Source of the DNA: Pseudoduganella flava
GTDB taxonomy: Bacteria; Pseudomonadota; Gammaproteobacteria; Burkholderiales; Burkholderiaceae_D
Direction: 5' to 3'
DNA length: 64,000 bases
NCBI RefSeq assembly: GCF_007830495.1
Contig: NZ_VLKW01000005.1
Coordinates: forward strand, 62,001 to 126,000
The position numbers and the translations under genes are program-made. This document shows, piece after piece, positions 27,684 through 36,631 of the stretch (within the stretch, counting starts at the first letter, position 1; every line of letters begins with the position of its first letter). The notes beneath the pieces were generated by a model. That model was given only the letters and a program-made list of their open reading frames with translations, was not told the DNA's origin and made no database searches.

Positions 27684-28691
27684 ATGAAAGCAATCGTGTA
27701 CACCCAGCATGGCCTGCCGATCGAGCAGCCGGACGCGCTGGTCGAGATGGAGCTGGCCGACCCGGTGCCGGGCCCGCGCGACCTGCTGGTGCGCGTGCAG
27801 GCCGTGTCCGTGAACCCGGTGGACACGAAGGTGCGCCGTGGTGCGGCCGTTACCGCGCCGCGCGTGCTGGGCTGGGATGCCGCCGGCATCGTCGCGGCGG
27901 TGGGCACCGACGTCACGGCGTTCAAGCCGGGCGACGCAGTGTTTTATGCGGGTTCGCTGACGCGCCCCGGTTCGTACAGCGAGCTGCACCTGGTGGACGA
28001 GCGCATCGCCGGCCACAAGCCGAAGTCGCTGGACTTCGCCGATGCGGCCGCGCTGCCGCTGACGTCCCTGACGGCGTGGGAACTGCTGTTCGACCGTTTG
28101 AAGGTGCCGGAGCAGGGCGCGCGCGGCCGCACGCTGCTGATCATCGGTGCTGCCGGCGGCGTCGGTTCGATCCTGACGCAGCTGGCCAGCAAGCTGACCG
28201 GCCTGACCGTGATCGGCACCGCATCGCGGCCCGACACGCGCGAGTGGACCCTCGCGCTGGGCGCGCACCATGTCATCGACCACAGCCGCCCGATGAAGCC
28301 GCAGCTGGCGGCCCTGGGGTATGAGTATGCGGACATTGTCGTCAGCCTGACCCACACTGACCAGCACTTTGCCGACATCGTCGACATGCTGGCGCCGCAA
28401 GGCCAGTTCGCGTTGATCGACGATCCGGCCAGGTTGGACGCGATGCCGCTGAAGCGCAAGAGCATCTCGCTGCACTGGGAACTGATGTTCACGCGTTCGA
28501 TGTACGAGACTGTCGACATGGTGCGCCAGCGCGAAATCCTGGAACGGATCGCCGCGCTGATCGACATCGGTGCGCTGCGCACGACGGTGGGCGAGCGGAT
28601 CGGCACGATCAGCGCCGCCAACCTGCGCAGGGCGCATGCGATCGTCGAGAGCAACCAGGCGCGCGGAAAGCTCGTGCTGGCCGGCTTCTGA
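27684..28691 (+). CDS. Zinc-binding-type alcohol dehydrogenase / quinone oxidoreductase
   Basis: A 335-residue medium-chain dehydrogenase/reductase of the ZADH quinone-reductase-like group. The start MKAIVYTQHGLPIEQPDAL, VNPVDTKVRRG and the NADPH motif GAAGGVGS (about 155) are characteristic. There is no structural or catalytic zinc-cysteine cluster, so NADPH-dependent reduction of quinones or enones is more likely than alcohol oxidation. ATG 27684 has GCGGAGAAG ahead. Divergent from the LysR gene and followed within 10 bases by the next gene. Confidence 0.87.
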   Translation: MKAIVYTQHGLPIEQPDALVEMELADPVPGPRDLLVRVQAVSVNPVDTKVRRGAAVTAPRVLGWDAAGIVAAVGTDVTAFKPGDAVFYAGSLTRPGSYSELHLVDERIAGHKPKSLDFADAAALPLTSLTAWELLFDRLKVPEQGARGRTLLIIGAAGGVGSILTQLASKLTGLTVIGTASRPDTREWTLALGAHHVIDHSRPMKPQLAALGYEYADIVVSLTHTDQHFADIVDMLAPQGQFALIDDPARLDAMPLKRKSISLHWELMFTRSMYETVDMVRQREILERIAALIDIGALRTTVGERIGTISAANLRRAHAIVESNQARGKLVLAGF

Positions 28692-28698
28692 CGGGGGC

Positions 28699-29835
28699 AT
28701 GATGAAACGACTGACGTTGATTGCCGCCGCGGTTGCCGCCGCAGCGGCCATGCATGCGCCATTGGCCCCGGCGGCCGACAAGCCGGTATCCATCGGCAAG
28801 CTGGAACGGGTCGCCACATTCGACGGCGCGATGCCGACCGGCGTGACCGTCACCGAAACGGGCCGCATCTTCGTGAACTTCCCCCGCTGGGGCGACGACG
28901 TGCCGTACACGGTGGCCGAACTGCGCGATGGCAAAGCCGTACCGTACCCGGATGCGGCCGTGAACGTGGCTGATCCCGCCGACCCGGCCAAGGGCTTCAT
29001 CAGCGTGCAAAGCGTCGTTGCCGACGGCCGCGGGCGCGTGTGGATCCTCGACACGGCGGCGCCGGAGTTCAAGGCGCCGCGGCGGGGCGGCGCCAAGCTC
29101 GTCGCCGTCGACTTGGCGAGCAACCGCATCGTCAAGACCGTCGTGTTCCCGGCGGAAGTGGTGCTGCCGTCCACCTATGTGAACGACATGCGCTTCGATT
29201 TTCGGGCCGGCGCGGAAGGCGTGGCCTATGTGACGGATTCGTCGCTGTCCGGCCCCGGCGCCATCATCGTGCTCGATCTCGCGACGGGCAAGGCCGTGCG
29301 GCGGCTGAACGGCCACCCGGCGACGATGCCGGAACCGGGCTTCGCGGCGGCCATCGACGGCAAGCCGCTGCCGGCCACGTTCAAGGTCGCGTCGGACGGC
29401 ATCGCGCTGTCGCCGGACGGGGACACGCTGTACTTCTGCGCGTTGTCGAGCCGGCGTTTATACTCCGTGCCCACGCGGCTGTTGCGCGACCCGAACGTCA
29501 CCGAGGCCGAACTCGCCCGTGCCGTGCGCGACCTCGGCGTGAAGGGTGCCTCGGACGGCCTGGAGTCGGATGCGGCGGGCGCCGTGTATGCCGGCGACTA
29601 CGAGCACAACGCGATCCGCAAGCTCGCGCGCGGCAGCACGACGTGGCGGACGATCGCGCGAGGCGAGAACCTGTCGTGGCCGGACACGCTGTCCGTCGGA
29701 CCGGACGGCTACCTGTACGTGATCGCCAACCAGCTGCATCGGCAGGCCGGCTTCAACGACGGCCGCGACCTGCGCCGCAAACCCTATGAGCTGCTGCGCG
29801 TGAAGGTGAACGCGCAGCCGGCACCCACCAACTAA
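28699..29835 (+). CDS. Major royal jelly/yellow-family beta-propeller protein, exported
   Basis: A 378-residue protein with a signal peptide (about 1-26) and a six-bladed propeller of the MRJP/yellow family. Matching stretches include SVVADGRGRVWILDTAAPEF near residue 110, VNDMRFDF near 162, GIALSPDGDTLYFCAL and LSWPDTLSVGPDGYLYV. Bacterial members are periplasmic and poorly studied; a role in binding or converting aromatic amines or quinones is only analogy with insect yellow proteins. Two ATGs occur in tandem (28699, 28702) behind ACGGGGGC. Likely co-transcribed with the oxidoreductase. Confidence 0.83.
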   Translation: MMKRLTLIAAAVAAAAAMHAPLAPAADKPVSIGKLERVATFDGAMPTGVTVTETGRIFVNFPRWGDDVPYTVAELRDGKAVPYPDAAVNVADPADPAKGFISVQSVVADGRGRVWILDTAAPEFKAPRRGGAKLVAVDLASNRIVKTVVFPAEVVLPSTYVNDMRFDFRAGAEGVAYVTDSSLSGPGAIIVLDLATGKAVRRLNGHPATMPEPGFAAAIDGKPLPATFKVASDGIALSPDGDTLYFCALSSRRLYSVPTRLLRDPNVTEAELARAVRDLGVKGASDGLESDAAGAVYAGDYEHNAIRKLARGSTTWRTIARGENLSWPDTLSVGPDGYLYVIANQLHRQAGFNDGRDLRRKPYELLRVKVNAQPAPTN

Positions 29836-29865
29836 GTCCCGTTAAATGATGTGAAAGGAAACACC

Positions 29866-30519
29866 ATGGATCCCGTTACCAAGGCGCGCCAGCGCTACAC
29901 CGTCAAGTCGTTCGACCGCGCACGCAAGGTGCCGGACGACGTCATCGCCCAGCTGCGCGAACTGCTGCGCCTTGCGCCGTCGTCCGTCAATTCGCAGCCG
30001 TGGCATTTCGTCGTCGCTTCGACGGCCGAAGGCAAGGACCGCATCGCCAAGGCCACCGAGCCTGACTTCCAGTACAACGCCGCGAAGATCCGCGACGCGT
30101 CGCACGTGATCGTGCTGGCCACCCGCGTCGCGCCAAGCGACGAGCACAACGCCGCCGTGCTGGCACAGGAGGAAAAGGACGGCCGCTTCGTCAACGACGC
30201 GGCGAAGACGTCGCAGCATGCCGGCCGCATGTCGTACACGAACATGCACCGCTTCACGCAGAAGGACGTGCCGTTCTGGTACGAGAAACAGACCTACCTG
30301 GCACTGGGCACGCTGCTGCAGGGCGCCGCACTGCTGGGCATCGGTGCGACGCCGATGGAAGGCTTCGACGCGGAAGCGCTGGACAAGGAACTGGGCCTGC
30401 GCGAAAAGGGCTTCTCGGCCACCGTGCTCGTGTCGCTGGGCTACAGCGGCAGCGAGGACTTCAACGCCAAGCTGCCGAAGTCGCGCCTGCCGGCCGAGCA
30501 GGTGTTCACGGATATTTGA
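29866..30519 (+). CDS. nfsB: NfsB-type nitroreductase
   Basis: A 217-residue FMN-dependent NAD(P)H nitroreductase. RYTVKSFD at the start, LRLAPSSVNSQPWHFVVAS (FMN contact), QTYLALGTLLQGAALLGIGATPMEGFD and the C-terminal LGYSGSEDFNAKLPKSRLP match the oxygen-insensitive group, which also reduces quinones. ATG 29866 has GAAAGGAAACACC ahead. It ends the LysR-adjacent group of redox genes, 30 bases after the MRJP gene. Confidence 0.9.
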   Translation: MDPVTKARQRYTVKSFDRARKVPDDVIAQLRELLRLAPSSVNSQPWHFVVASTAEGKDRIAKATEPDFQYNAAKIRDASHVIVLATRVAPSDEHNAAVLAQEEKDGRFVNDAAKTSQHAGRMSYTNMHRFTQKDVPFWYEKQTYLALGTLLQGAALLGIGATPMEGFDAEALDKELGLREKGFSATVLVSLGYSGSEDFNAKLPKSRLPAEQVFTDI

Positions 30520-30547
30520 TTGCTGCAAACAGCAGCGCATCAATGTC

Positions 30548-30672
30548 GCATGCTGTCACCCCAACGGCAAAGGCTGGGGTCAGGAGGGAGTGCTGGCATG
30601 CATGCCAGCACCGCTTTGCAGGCGGGGAGCGCTGCTCCCCGAAACCCCTGAAAGCCCCGACGGGTCCGACCC
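30548..30672. repeat. Structured intergenic element with nested palindromes
   Basis: Within 125 bases there are four inverted repeats: ACCCCA/TGGGGT (30558-30580); a perfect 22-base palindrome GTGCTGGCATG/CATGCCAGCAC (30590-30611); GGGGAGC-gct-GCTCCCC (30624-30640); and GGGTCCGACCC (30662-30672). It lies between nfsB and the convergent NRDE gene. The layout looks like a dispersed intergenic repeat or folded RNA, but no second copy is in the window. Confidence 0.6.
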
Positions 30673-30682
30673 TGGCAGCAAG

Positions 30683-31519
30683 TCAGCGGATCACCTGCTC
30701 GTGCAACACGGCCGGTGCTTCCGCATACAGTTTCACCACCGTCGACGTGCGGGTGCCATAGTCCGGCGACTCGATCTTCACCGCCGACAGCTGCCGCTCG
30801 CGCTCCAGCGGTACGCCCGTTTCCGGCAGGCGCTGGTCCGGCGCGCGCGTCGTGTCGGCCAGCATTTCAAAGTACGCGTCTTCCGGGGCCCCCAGGCACA
30901 GCAGGCTCGCGAACTGCGCCTTCGTCCTGACGACTTTCGGCCATGGCGCATCGAGCAGCGCGTTCGACAGTCCGTAGATGCCCGGTGCAAGCGGCTGGCC
31001 GTTGCGCGGGTCCGCTTCGCCCCGGTTCGAGAACCACACCAGTTCCTCGCCATCGCACAGCACCAGGTTGAAGCCGTTGTAGGCGTGGGCGCCGGGGCGG
31101 ATCTGCTCGACGTAGTCGCGCGCACTCATCGTCGCGGCAAGGAAGTTCGACACCAGCATGCCGCGTGACGGCGCCTGCGGGTTGTAGTCCTGCGGTGCAC
31201 GGATGTTGGTGATCGCGGCAAAGCGCGACGGCGCCTTGCCCGTGTTCTCGGTGGCGGCCAGGTCGCCGTCCTGGCAGCAGGCCCGTAGTGGCGACAACCG
31301 CGCCAGCGCTTCCGCGGGCCATTGGCAATCCGGGCCTTCCGGGCGGGTGACGCCCATCCAGCTGCCGCCCGCCTTCAGGTCGCGCCCCGCGATGATCTGC
31401 GGGTTCTCTTCCCACGGGCCGGCCGGCAGGCTGGCGCGGTCATAGTATTCGTCGCGGTTCGCCGCGGCGATCAGCGGCACCCCCGGCACGACGCGCCAGG
31501 CAAAAACGATCAGGCACAT
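30683..31519 (-). CDS. NRDE-family (TANGO2-like) protein
   Basis: A 278-residue protein with an N-terminal MCLI, whose Cys2 would be the nucleophile after Met removal in an Ntn-hydrolase-like fold, and the NRDE motif at 21-24. Further conserved pieces are GGSWMGV, the FAAITN region and SRGMLVSNFL. The human relative TANGO2 has been linked to haem and acyl-CoA handling; the bacterial function is open. Its ATG at 31519 overlaps the DUF4936 stop, so it is the last gene of the ygfZ-DUF4936-NRDE operon. Confidence 0.85.
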   Translation of the reverse strand: MCLIVFAWRVVPGVPLIAAANRDEYYDRASLPAGPWEENPQIIAGRDLKAGGSWMGVTRPEGPDCQWPAEALARLSPLRACCQDGDLAATENTGKAPSRFAAITNIRAPQDYNPQAPSRGMLVSNFLAATMSARDYVEQIRPGAHAYNGFNLVLCDGEELVWFSNRGEADPRNGQPLAPGIYGLSNALLDAPWPKVVRTKAQFASLLCLGAPEDAYFEMLADTTRAPDQRLPETGVPLERERQLSAVKIESPDYGTRTSTVVKLYAEAPAVLHEQVIR

Positions 31520-31809
31520 GAGGGGATATCCGTGAACACTTCAGTATGGCGGGGGCCGGCGATGAGCGCCCCCAGATCGGCCGCGAGATCGGGCGTCGAT
31601 ACGGCTTGCGCCAGCGCGTCCGTGAACCCGGCCGCGGTGGCGGGGTAGACTTCCATCCACGTCTGCATGCCGTCCGTGCTGCCGGGACGGCGCTTCAGTT
31701 GCGGCGCCACGCCATGCGCGGCCGCCAGCGCCGCCTGCAATGCCCGTACGCGCGGCAGCAGGCGTTCCGCATCCTCGTCGCGGACGCGGTAGTACACGTA
31801 CAGGTCCAT
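31510..31809 (-). CDS. DUF4936 family protein
   Basis: A 99-residue protein: MDLYVYYRVRDEDAERLL, then KRRPGSTDGMQTWMEVYP. It matches the small DUF4936 family that accompanies ygfZ in Burkholderiales; no function is known. The ATG overlaps the ygfZ stop in a TGATG arrangement, and its own stop overlaps the NRDE start. Translational coupling across all three genes is therefore likely. Confidence 0.8.
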   Translation of the reverse strand: MDLYVYYRVRDEDAERLLPRVRALQAALAAAHGVAPQLKRRPGSTDGMQTWMEVYPATAAGFTDALAQAVSTPDLAADLGALIAGPRHTEVFTDIPSCA

Positions 31810-32819
31810 CACACGTCCAGCTTGTCGAGCACGTACGGCATCGTCAGGAAGCGCAGCGCCGGGCCACCCGCCGCGCGGGCGTTGACGGCACCCGTTTCGA
31901 GCGCATCGAGCTTCATCTCGACGAGCGCGTCGACGCCGCCGGCACCGTTCGGCGCGGCGTTGACGACCATGCCGCAAGGCTGGTCCGGGTCGGCCGCCGC
32001 GAACACCTCGGTGCCGGCGGTGATGCCCGCATCGTCGATGGACACGAGCGCGGTGCGGCGCTTCAACTTGCCCAGGTACTGGCTGCGCGCGACGATTTCC
32101 TGGCCCGGATAGCAGCCTTTCTTGAAATTGACGCCGCCCAGCAGCTCCAGGTTGATCATCTGCGGCACGAACTGTTCCTGCGTGGCGGCCGTTACCAGCG
32201 GCACGCCGGCGTGGATCTCGGCCAGGCGCCAGGCCTCGTTGCCGCCGACGACGAGGCGGTCGGCCAGCAGCGGGGCGGCCGTCGTCGCCGTCTCTTGTGT
32301 CGTCAGCCACAGGTAACGGGGCGAGCCGAAGGCGTCCGCCACGCGCAGCAGCGTGCCCAGCGGATGGTCGATTTTCGTGTAGGGTGCGCTCGGGAGCGCG
32401 TCGAACCACGTCTGCAGCACGGCTTCCGCCAGGCCGCCGCCCAGGCCCAGCACGACATGCTGGTCGGTGACGTCCGCCGCCTTGGTCTTCGCGCGCAGCA
32501 CGAACATCTGCAGCCGCTTCTGCACGGCCGGCTGGATGTCGCGCGCCAGTTGCAGGTAGACCGATTGCGCGTCGCGCCACATCAGGAAGCTGGCCAGCAG
32601 GCGGCCCTTCGGCGAGCAGTAGCCGGCCAGCCGCACTTCCTGCTGAGCCAGGTGCTCGATGTCGTTGGTCAGCTGCGAATGCAGGAAGGTTGCCGTGTCG
32701 TCGCCCGTGAAGGCGATCAGGCCCAGGTCGGTGACGGGAGCAACGAAGCCGACGGCGAGCGCCGCCGGGGTTGCCGGTGTGTCAGCGCGAGGTGCGAGGA
32801 TTTGATTCCACGTGTTCAT
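31809..32819 (-). CDS. ygfZ: tRNA-modifying/Fe-S maintenance protein YgfZ
   Basis: A 336-residue folate-binding protein related to the GcvT fold. The signature KGCYPGQE at 234-241 contains the essential cysteine. YgfZ uses tetrahydrofolate to support certain Fe-S enzymes such as MiaB. I chose ATG 32819 (MNTWNQIL); an in-frame GTG at 32840 would add seven residues and neither has a clear binding site. It is divergent from mltG, as is common in Betaproteobacteria. Confidence 0.9.
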   Translation of the reverse strand: MNTWNQILAPRADTPATPAALAVGFVAPVTDLGLIAFTGDDTATFLHSQLTNDIEHLAQQEVRLAGYCSPKGRLLASFLMWRDAQSVYLQLARDIQPAVQKRLQMFVLRAKTKAADVTDQHVVLGLGGGLAEAVLQTWFDALPSAPYTKIDHPLGTLLRVADAFGSPRYLWLTTQETATTAAPLLADRLVVGGNEAWRLAEIHAGVPLVTAATQEQFVPQMINLELLGGVNFKKGCYPGQEIVARSQYLGKLKRRTALVSIDDAGITAGTEVFAAADPDQPCGMVVNAAPNGAGGVDALVEMKLDALETGAVNARAAGGPALRFLTMPYVLDKLDV

Positions 32820-32941
32820 AAATTTGGATACTTTGGCCACGAAAGCATTATCATTACGGGCTCATTATAAAGATCCCGTACAAAACGCGCCGGGCGCCGC
32901 AAAAACGGCAGGGCCGTACGGCGCCGCGGGCAGGAAAAAAC

Positions 32942-33943
32942 ATGTCATTCATAACAAAAACGATCGTACTGGGCGTGCTGGTCGCGGCGGCCGCCAGCGC
33001 CGGCTTCTCCTGGTGGTCCGAGCAACCCATCGTGGCCGAGGGCGACACGATCCCGTTTACGATCAGCAAGGGCAGCGGCGCCCACGCGGCCGGCCAGCAG
33101 ATCGCCGAGGCCGGCGTGCCGATCCAGCCGCTGCTGTTCAACGTGCTGGCGCGCTTCACCGGCAAGAGCGCGAAGCTGAAGGCCGGTTCGTACGAGCTGA
33201 AGCCCGGCACCACGCCGCTGCGGCTGATCGACCAGCTGGTGCGCGGCGAATTCGCCCAGGAATCGCTGACGATCATCGAAGGCTGGACGTTCCGCCAGAT
33301 GCGCCAGGCGATCGCCGCCCACCAGGGCCTGAAGCACGATACCGTCAGCCTGTCGGACCGCGAGCTGATGGCCCGCATCGGCTCCGACTACAAGGAACCG
33401 GAAGGCCTGTTCTTCCCGGACACGTACCTGTTCGCGAAGGGCGCTTCGGAACTGCAGATCTACAAGCAGGCCCACGCGGCGCTGCTGCAGCACCTGAGCG
33501 CGGCATGGGAAAAACGCGCGGCGGACCTCCCGTACAAGGACGCGTACCAGGCGCTGACGATGGCGTCGATTGTCGAAAAGGAAACGGGACAGAAGTCCGA
33601 GCGGGCGATGATCGCCGCCGTGTTCGTCAACCGGCTGAAGCTGGGCATGATGCTGCAGACCGACCCGACCGTCATCTACGGGCTGGGCGACAGGTTCGAC
33701 GGCAATATCCGCAAGAAGGACCTGGAAACGGACACCCCGTACAATACCTATACGCGGGCCGGCCTGCCGCCGACACCGATCGCGCTGCCCGGCCAGCAAT
33801 CGCTGAGCGCCGCGCTGGCGCCGGCAAAATCGGGCGCGTTGTATTTTGTCTCCCGTGGCAATGGCACGAGCCAGTTTTCCGACAACCTGACCGACCATAA
33901 CCGGGCGGTCAACCAGTACCAGCGGCAGACCCGCTCGCAATGA
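32942..33943 (+). CDS. mltG: Endolytic transglycosylase MltG
   Basis: A 333-residue inner-membrane lytic transglycosylase that cuts nascent glycan strands and sets their length. One N-terminal transmembrane helix (about 7-25) is followed by a LysM-like region (about 35-105) and the YceG catalytic domain. The catalytic glutamate is E212 in ASIVEKET. Other conserved parts are [18 protein letters not shown] and [14 protein letters not shown]. The stop overlaps the tmk start. Confidence 0.93.
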   Translation: MSFITKTIVLGVLVAAAASAGFSWWSEQPIVAEGDTIPFTISKGSGAHAAGQQIAEAGVPIQPLLFNVLARFTGKSAKLKAGSYELKPGTTPLRLIDQLVRGEFAQESLTIIEGWTFRQMRQAIAAHQGLKHDTVSLSDRELMARIGSDYKEPEGLFFPDTYLFAKGASELQIYKQAHAALLQHLSAAWEKRAADLPYKDAYQALTMASIVEKETGQKSERAMIAAVFVNRLKLGMMLQTDPTVIYGLGDRFDGNIRKKDLETDTPYNTYTRAGLPPTPIALPGQQSLSAALAPAKSGALYFVSRGNGTSQFSDNLTDHNRAVNQYQRQTRSQ

Positions 33944-34575
33944 TGGCAGCACAAGCACAATCTTCCACCCGCGGCAGGTTCATCACCTTCGAAGGCATCG
34001 ACGGTGCCGGCAAGTCCACGCACATCCAGTATGTGGCGGACCTGATCCGTGCCCGCGGCATCGAACTCGTCAGCTCGCGCGAACCGGGCGGCACGCCGCT
34101 GGGCGAGAAGCTGCGCGAGCTCGTGCTGCATGAGCCGATGCACCTGGAGACGGAAGCGCTGCTGGTGTTCGCCAGCCGCCGCGAGCACATCGCCCAGGTG
34201 ATCGAACCGGCGCTGGCGCGCGGTGCGTGGGTCATCTCGGACCGTTTCACGGACGCCAGCTTCGCCTACCAGGGCGGCGGCCGCGGCCTGGACCTGATCA
34301 AGATCGACACGCTGGCGAACTGGGTGCACCCCGAGTTGTGGCCGGACCTGACGATCCTGTTCGACGTGCCGCTGGAGGTGGCGCGCGCCCGGCTCGACGC
34401 CACCCGCCAGCTCGACAAGTTCGAGCAGGAAAAGGCCGACTTTTTCAGCGCCGCGCGCAACGAATACCTGCGCCGCGCGGCCCAGGACCCCAAGCGTTTC
34501 CGCGTGATCGATTCGACGCAAACGATCGAGGCGATCCGCGTGGAGCTGGCCGGCATCGTCGGAGCGCTGCAATGA
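33940..34575 (+). CDS. tmk: Thymidylate kinase
   Basis: A 211-residue enzyme phosphorylating dTMP to dTDP. P-loop GIDGAGKST is near residue 20, the DR motif is DRFTDAS, and [16 protein letters not shown] is the substrate-binding stretch. Two ATGs overlap the mltG stop (33940 and 33943). The stop overlaps the holB ATG in an ATGA junction, so mltG, tmk and holB are translationally coupled. Confidence 0.95.
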   Translation: MMAAQAQSSTRGRFITFEGIDGAGKSTHIQYVADLIRARGIELVSSREPGGTPLGEKLRELVLHEPMHLETEALLVFASRREHIAQVIEPALARGAWVISDRFTDASFAYQGGGRGLDLIKIDTLANWVHPELWPDLTILFDVPLEVARARLDATRQLDKFEQEKADFFSAARNEYLRRAAQDPKRFRVIDSTQTIEAIRVELAGIVGALQ

Positions 34576-35588
34576 GCCAGATGATCTTCCCGTGGCAGCA
34601 GGACGCCTGGACGCAGCTGCAGCAAGTGCGCCATCGCCTGCCGCACGCGGTGCTGTTCCACGGCCCGGCCGGCATCGGCAAGGCCGCGTTCATCGAGCAC
34701 TTCGCGCAAGCGCTGCTGTGCGAGGACGTGCGCGCCGATGGCCACCCGTGCAACGCCTGCGCGTCATGCGGCTGGTTCGCCCAGCAGAGCCATCCCGACT
34801 TCCGCCGCATCCGGCCGGAAGCGTTCGAAGAGGAAGCGGCCGGCGACGACGAGGGCGGAGAGACGAAGAAGTCGAAGGCGCCGTCGAAGGAAATCAAGAT
34901 CGAGCAGGTGCGCCAGCTGGCGGACTTCATGAACATCTCGACGCACCGGCAGGGCTTGCGCGTCGTCGTGCTGTATCCGGCCGAGGCGCTGAACATGCCC
35001 GCGTCGAACGCGCTGCTGAAGACGCTGGAAGAGCCGCCGCCGGGCACCGTGTTCCTGCTGTCGTCGAACAGCCTGGACCGGCTGCTGCCGACGATCCTGT
35101 CGCGCTGCCGCAAGTTTGCGCTGGCACTGCCGGCGCACGAGGAAGCGCTGGCCTGGCTGGCCGAGCAGGGCGTGCAGGACGCGGACGGCTGGCTACGCGA
35201 GCAGGGCGGCGCGCCACTGGCCGCTCTGGCCCAGGCGGAAACGGGCAACCGCGAAGAGATGGATACGCTGCTGCAGTGCCTGGCCCACCCATCCGTCGAG
35301 CTGGCGCTGCGCACGGCGGACAAGATGCAGAAGGTACCGCTGACCGCCGTGGTGGCGTGGCAGCAGCGCTGGCTGTACGACCTCTTTTCGATCAAGCTCA
35401 CGGGCAGAATCCGGTATTATCCCCGTTACCAGCGGGAGCTGAAGGGCCTGGCGGACCGCGTCACTGTCCCCGGCATGCTGGCGGCGATCAAGGGCACGGC
35501 CGAGCGGCGGGCGACGTCCGACCACCCGCTGTCGCCCAAGCTGTTCCTGGAAGACATGCTGTTGGATTACACGACCTGCTGTGCATGA
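34572..35588 (+). CDS. holB: DNA polymerase III delta' subunit
   Basis: A 338-residue clamp-loader subunit. The AAA+ fold shows a degenerate P-loop [10 protein letters not shown], as expected for delta', a zinc module with [12 protein letters not shown], and the [16 protein letters not shown] and SRCRK arginine-finger region. A charged insertion ([17 protein letters not shown]) lies near residue 90. Overlap with tmk by four bases; pilZ starts 20 bases downstream. Confidence 0.94.
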   Translation: MSQMIFPWQQDAWTQLQQVRHRLPHAVLFHGPAGIGKAAFIEHFAQALLCEDVRADGHPCNACASCGWFAQQSHPDFRRIRPEAFEEEAAGDDEGGETKKSKAPSKEIKIEQVRQLADFMNISTHRQGLRVVVLYPAEALNMPASNALLKTLEEPPPGTVFLLSSNSLDRLLPTILSRCRKFALALPAHEEALAWLAEQGVQDADGWLREQGGAPLAALAQAETGNREEMDTLLQCLAHPSVELALRTADKMQKVPLTAVVAWQQRWLYDLFSIKLTGRIRYYPRYQRELKGLADRVTVPGMLAAIKGTAERRATSDHPLSPKLFLEDMLLDYTTCCA

Positions 35589-35608
35589 GACGTCGATGAA
35601 GGACTGCC

Positions 35609-36004
35609 ATGAGCGCTTCTCCCCCTGATCCCGGCACCGCATCCGGCGCCAGCCCGGCGCCCGCGACGCGGCCCGCCGTGCTGTCGCTGGCGATCAGGGA
35701 GAAGGCCGCCTTGTACGCCGCCTACATGCCGTTCCTGAAGAACGGCGGCATCTTCGTCCCGACGCAAAAGCCGTACAGGATCGGCGACGAGATCTACCTG
35801 ATCCTGTCGCTGATGGACGATACGAACAAATACCCCATCGCTGGCAAGGTCGTCTGGATCACGCCGGCCGGGGCGCACAACAACAAGGCGCAGGGCATCG
35901 GCGTCCACTTCCCGGACGACGAAGCGGGCCAGCGCACCCGCGCGCGCATCGAGGAGATCCTCGGCGCGGCCCTGCGTTCCTCCCGCGCCACCCACACACT
36001 CTGA
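35609..36004 (+). CDS. pilZ: Type IV pilus PilZ protein
   Basis: A 131-residue PilZ-domain protein. SLAIREKAALYAAYMPFLKNGGIFVPT is the start of the domain (split here as one stretch of the type IV pilus member). The N-terminal RxxxR needed for c-di-GMP binding is absent, as in the founding PilZ, which works through protein contacts in pilus assembly. It is in the usual place after holB. The first 25 residues are a disordered Pro/Ala/Ser tail. Confidence 0.88.
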   Translation: MSASPPDPGTASGASPAPATRPAVLSLAIREKAALYAAYMPFLKNGGIFVPTQKPYRIGDEIYLILSLMDDTNKYPIAGKVVWITPAGAHNNKAQGIGVHFPDDEAGQRTRARIEEILGAALRSSRATHTL

Positions 36005-36011
36005 CCGATTC

Positions 36012-36527
36012 ATGTCCTTCCGCCATCGCATCGCCACCCTCGACGACCTGCCGACGATCGTCGCCATCTACAACAGCACGATCGCCTCGCGCGAAGTCAC
36101 CGCCGATACCGAGCCCGTCTCCGTCGAGTCGCGGCTGAACTGGTTCCACGAACACCAGCCGGAACGGCGCCCGCTGTGGGTGATCGAGCGGGCGGACGAT
36201 ACGTCGGCCCAGCCGGAAATCCTTGGCTGGATCTCTTACTCGAACTTCTACGGCCGGCCGGCATATTCCGGCACGGCCGAGGTGTCGATCTACATCGCGG
36301 AAAGCTGGCGCGGCAAGGGCATCGGCCGCTATGCATTGACGGAGGCGATCGCCTACGCGCCGCGCATCGCGGTGCACACGGTGCTCGGCTTCATCTTCGG
36401 CCACAACGCACCGAGCCTGGCCCTGTTCCGCAAGTTCGGCTTCGACGAATGGGCGCATTTCCCCCGCGTTGCGAACCTGGACGGCATCGAACGCGACCTG
36501 ATCATCCTGGGCAAGCGGGTGGCCTGA
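36012..36527 (+). CDS. GNAT acetyltransferase, phosphinothricin-type
   Basis: A 171-residue acetyltransferase of the Pat/Bar-like group: RIATLDDLPTIVAIYNSTI at the start, a CoA loop at SWRGKGIGRYAL and HNAPSLALFRKFGFDEWAHF near the end. The substrate could be a small amino acid or an amine; the phosphinothricin name is historical. It begins seven bases after pilZ and separates pilZ from tatD, which are neighbours in many other proteobacteria. Confidence 0.85.
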   Translation: MSFRHRIATLDDLPTIVAIYNSTIASREVTADTEPVSVESRLNWFHEHQPERRPLWVIERADDTSAQPEILGWISYSNFYGRPAYSGTAEVSIYIAESWRGKGIGRYALTEAIAYAPRIAVHTVLGFIFGHNAPSLALFRKFGFDEWAHFPRVANLDGIERDLIILGKRVA

Positions 36528-36533
36528 TCCCGG

Positions 36534-36580
36534 CAATATTTCCCAAAAACGGGGTCTGACCCCGATTTCAGGAAATATTG
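36534..36580. repeat. Nested palindrome between GNAT and tatD
   Basis: Outer arms CAATATTTCC (36534-36543) and GGAAATATTG (36571-36580) are exact reverse complements. Inside is CGGGGTC-t-GACCCCG. The 47-base element ends 51 bases before tatD. It looks like a REP-type intergenic palindrome rather than a terminator, since no T run follows. Confidence 0.7.
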
Positions 36581-36631
36581 CTGGCGGGTGCGCGGTCTGC
36601 GCGGATTTCCGGGGTCGGCTACAATCGGGGC

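Noticed and set aside
34572..35588. Loss of function in holB because its P-loop is irregular
   Set aside because: Delta' subunits normally have a non-ATPase P-loop; the rest of the protein is complete.
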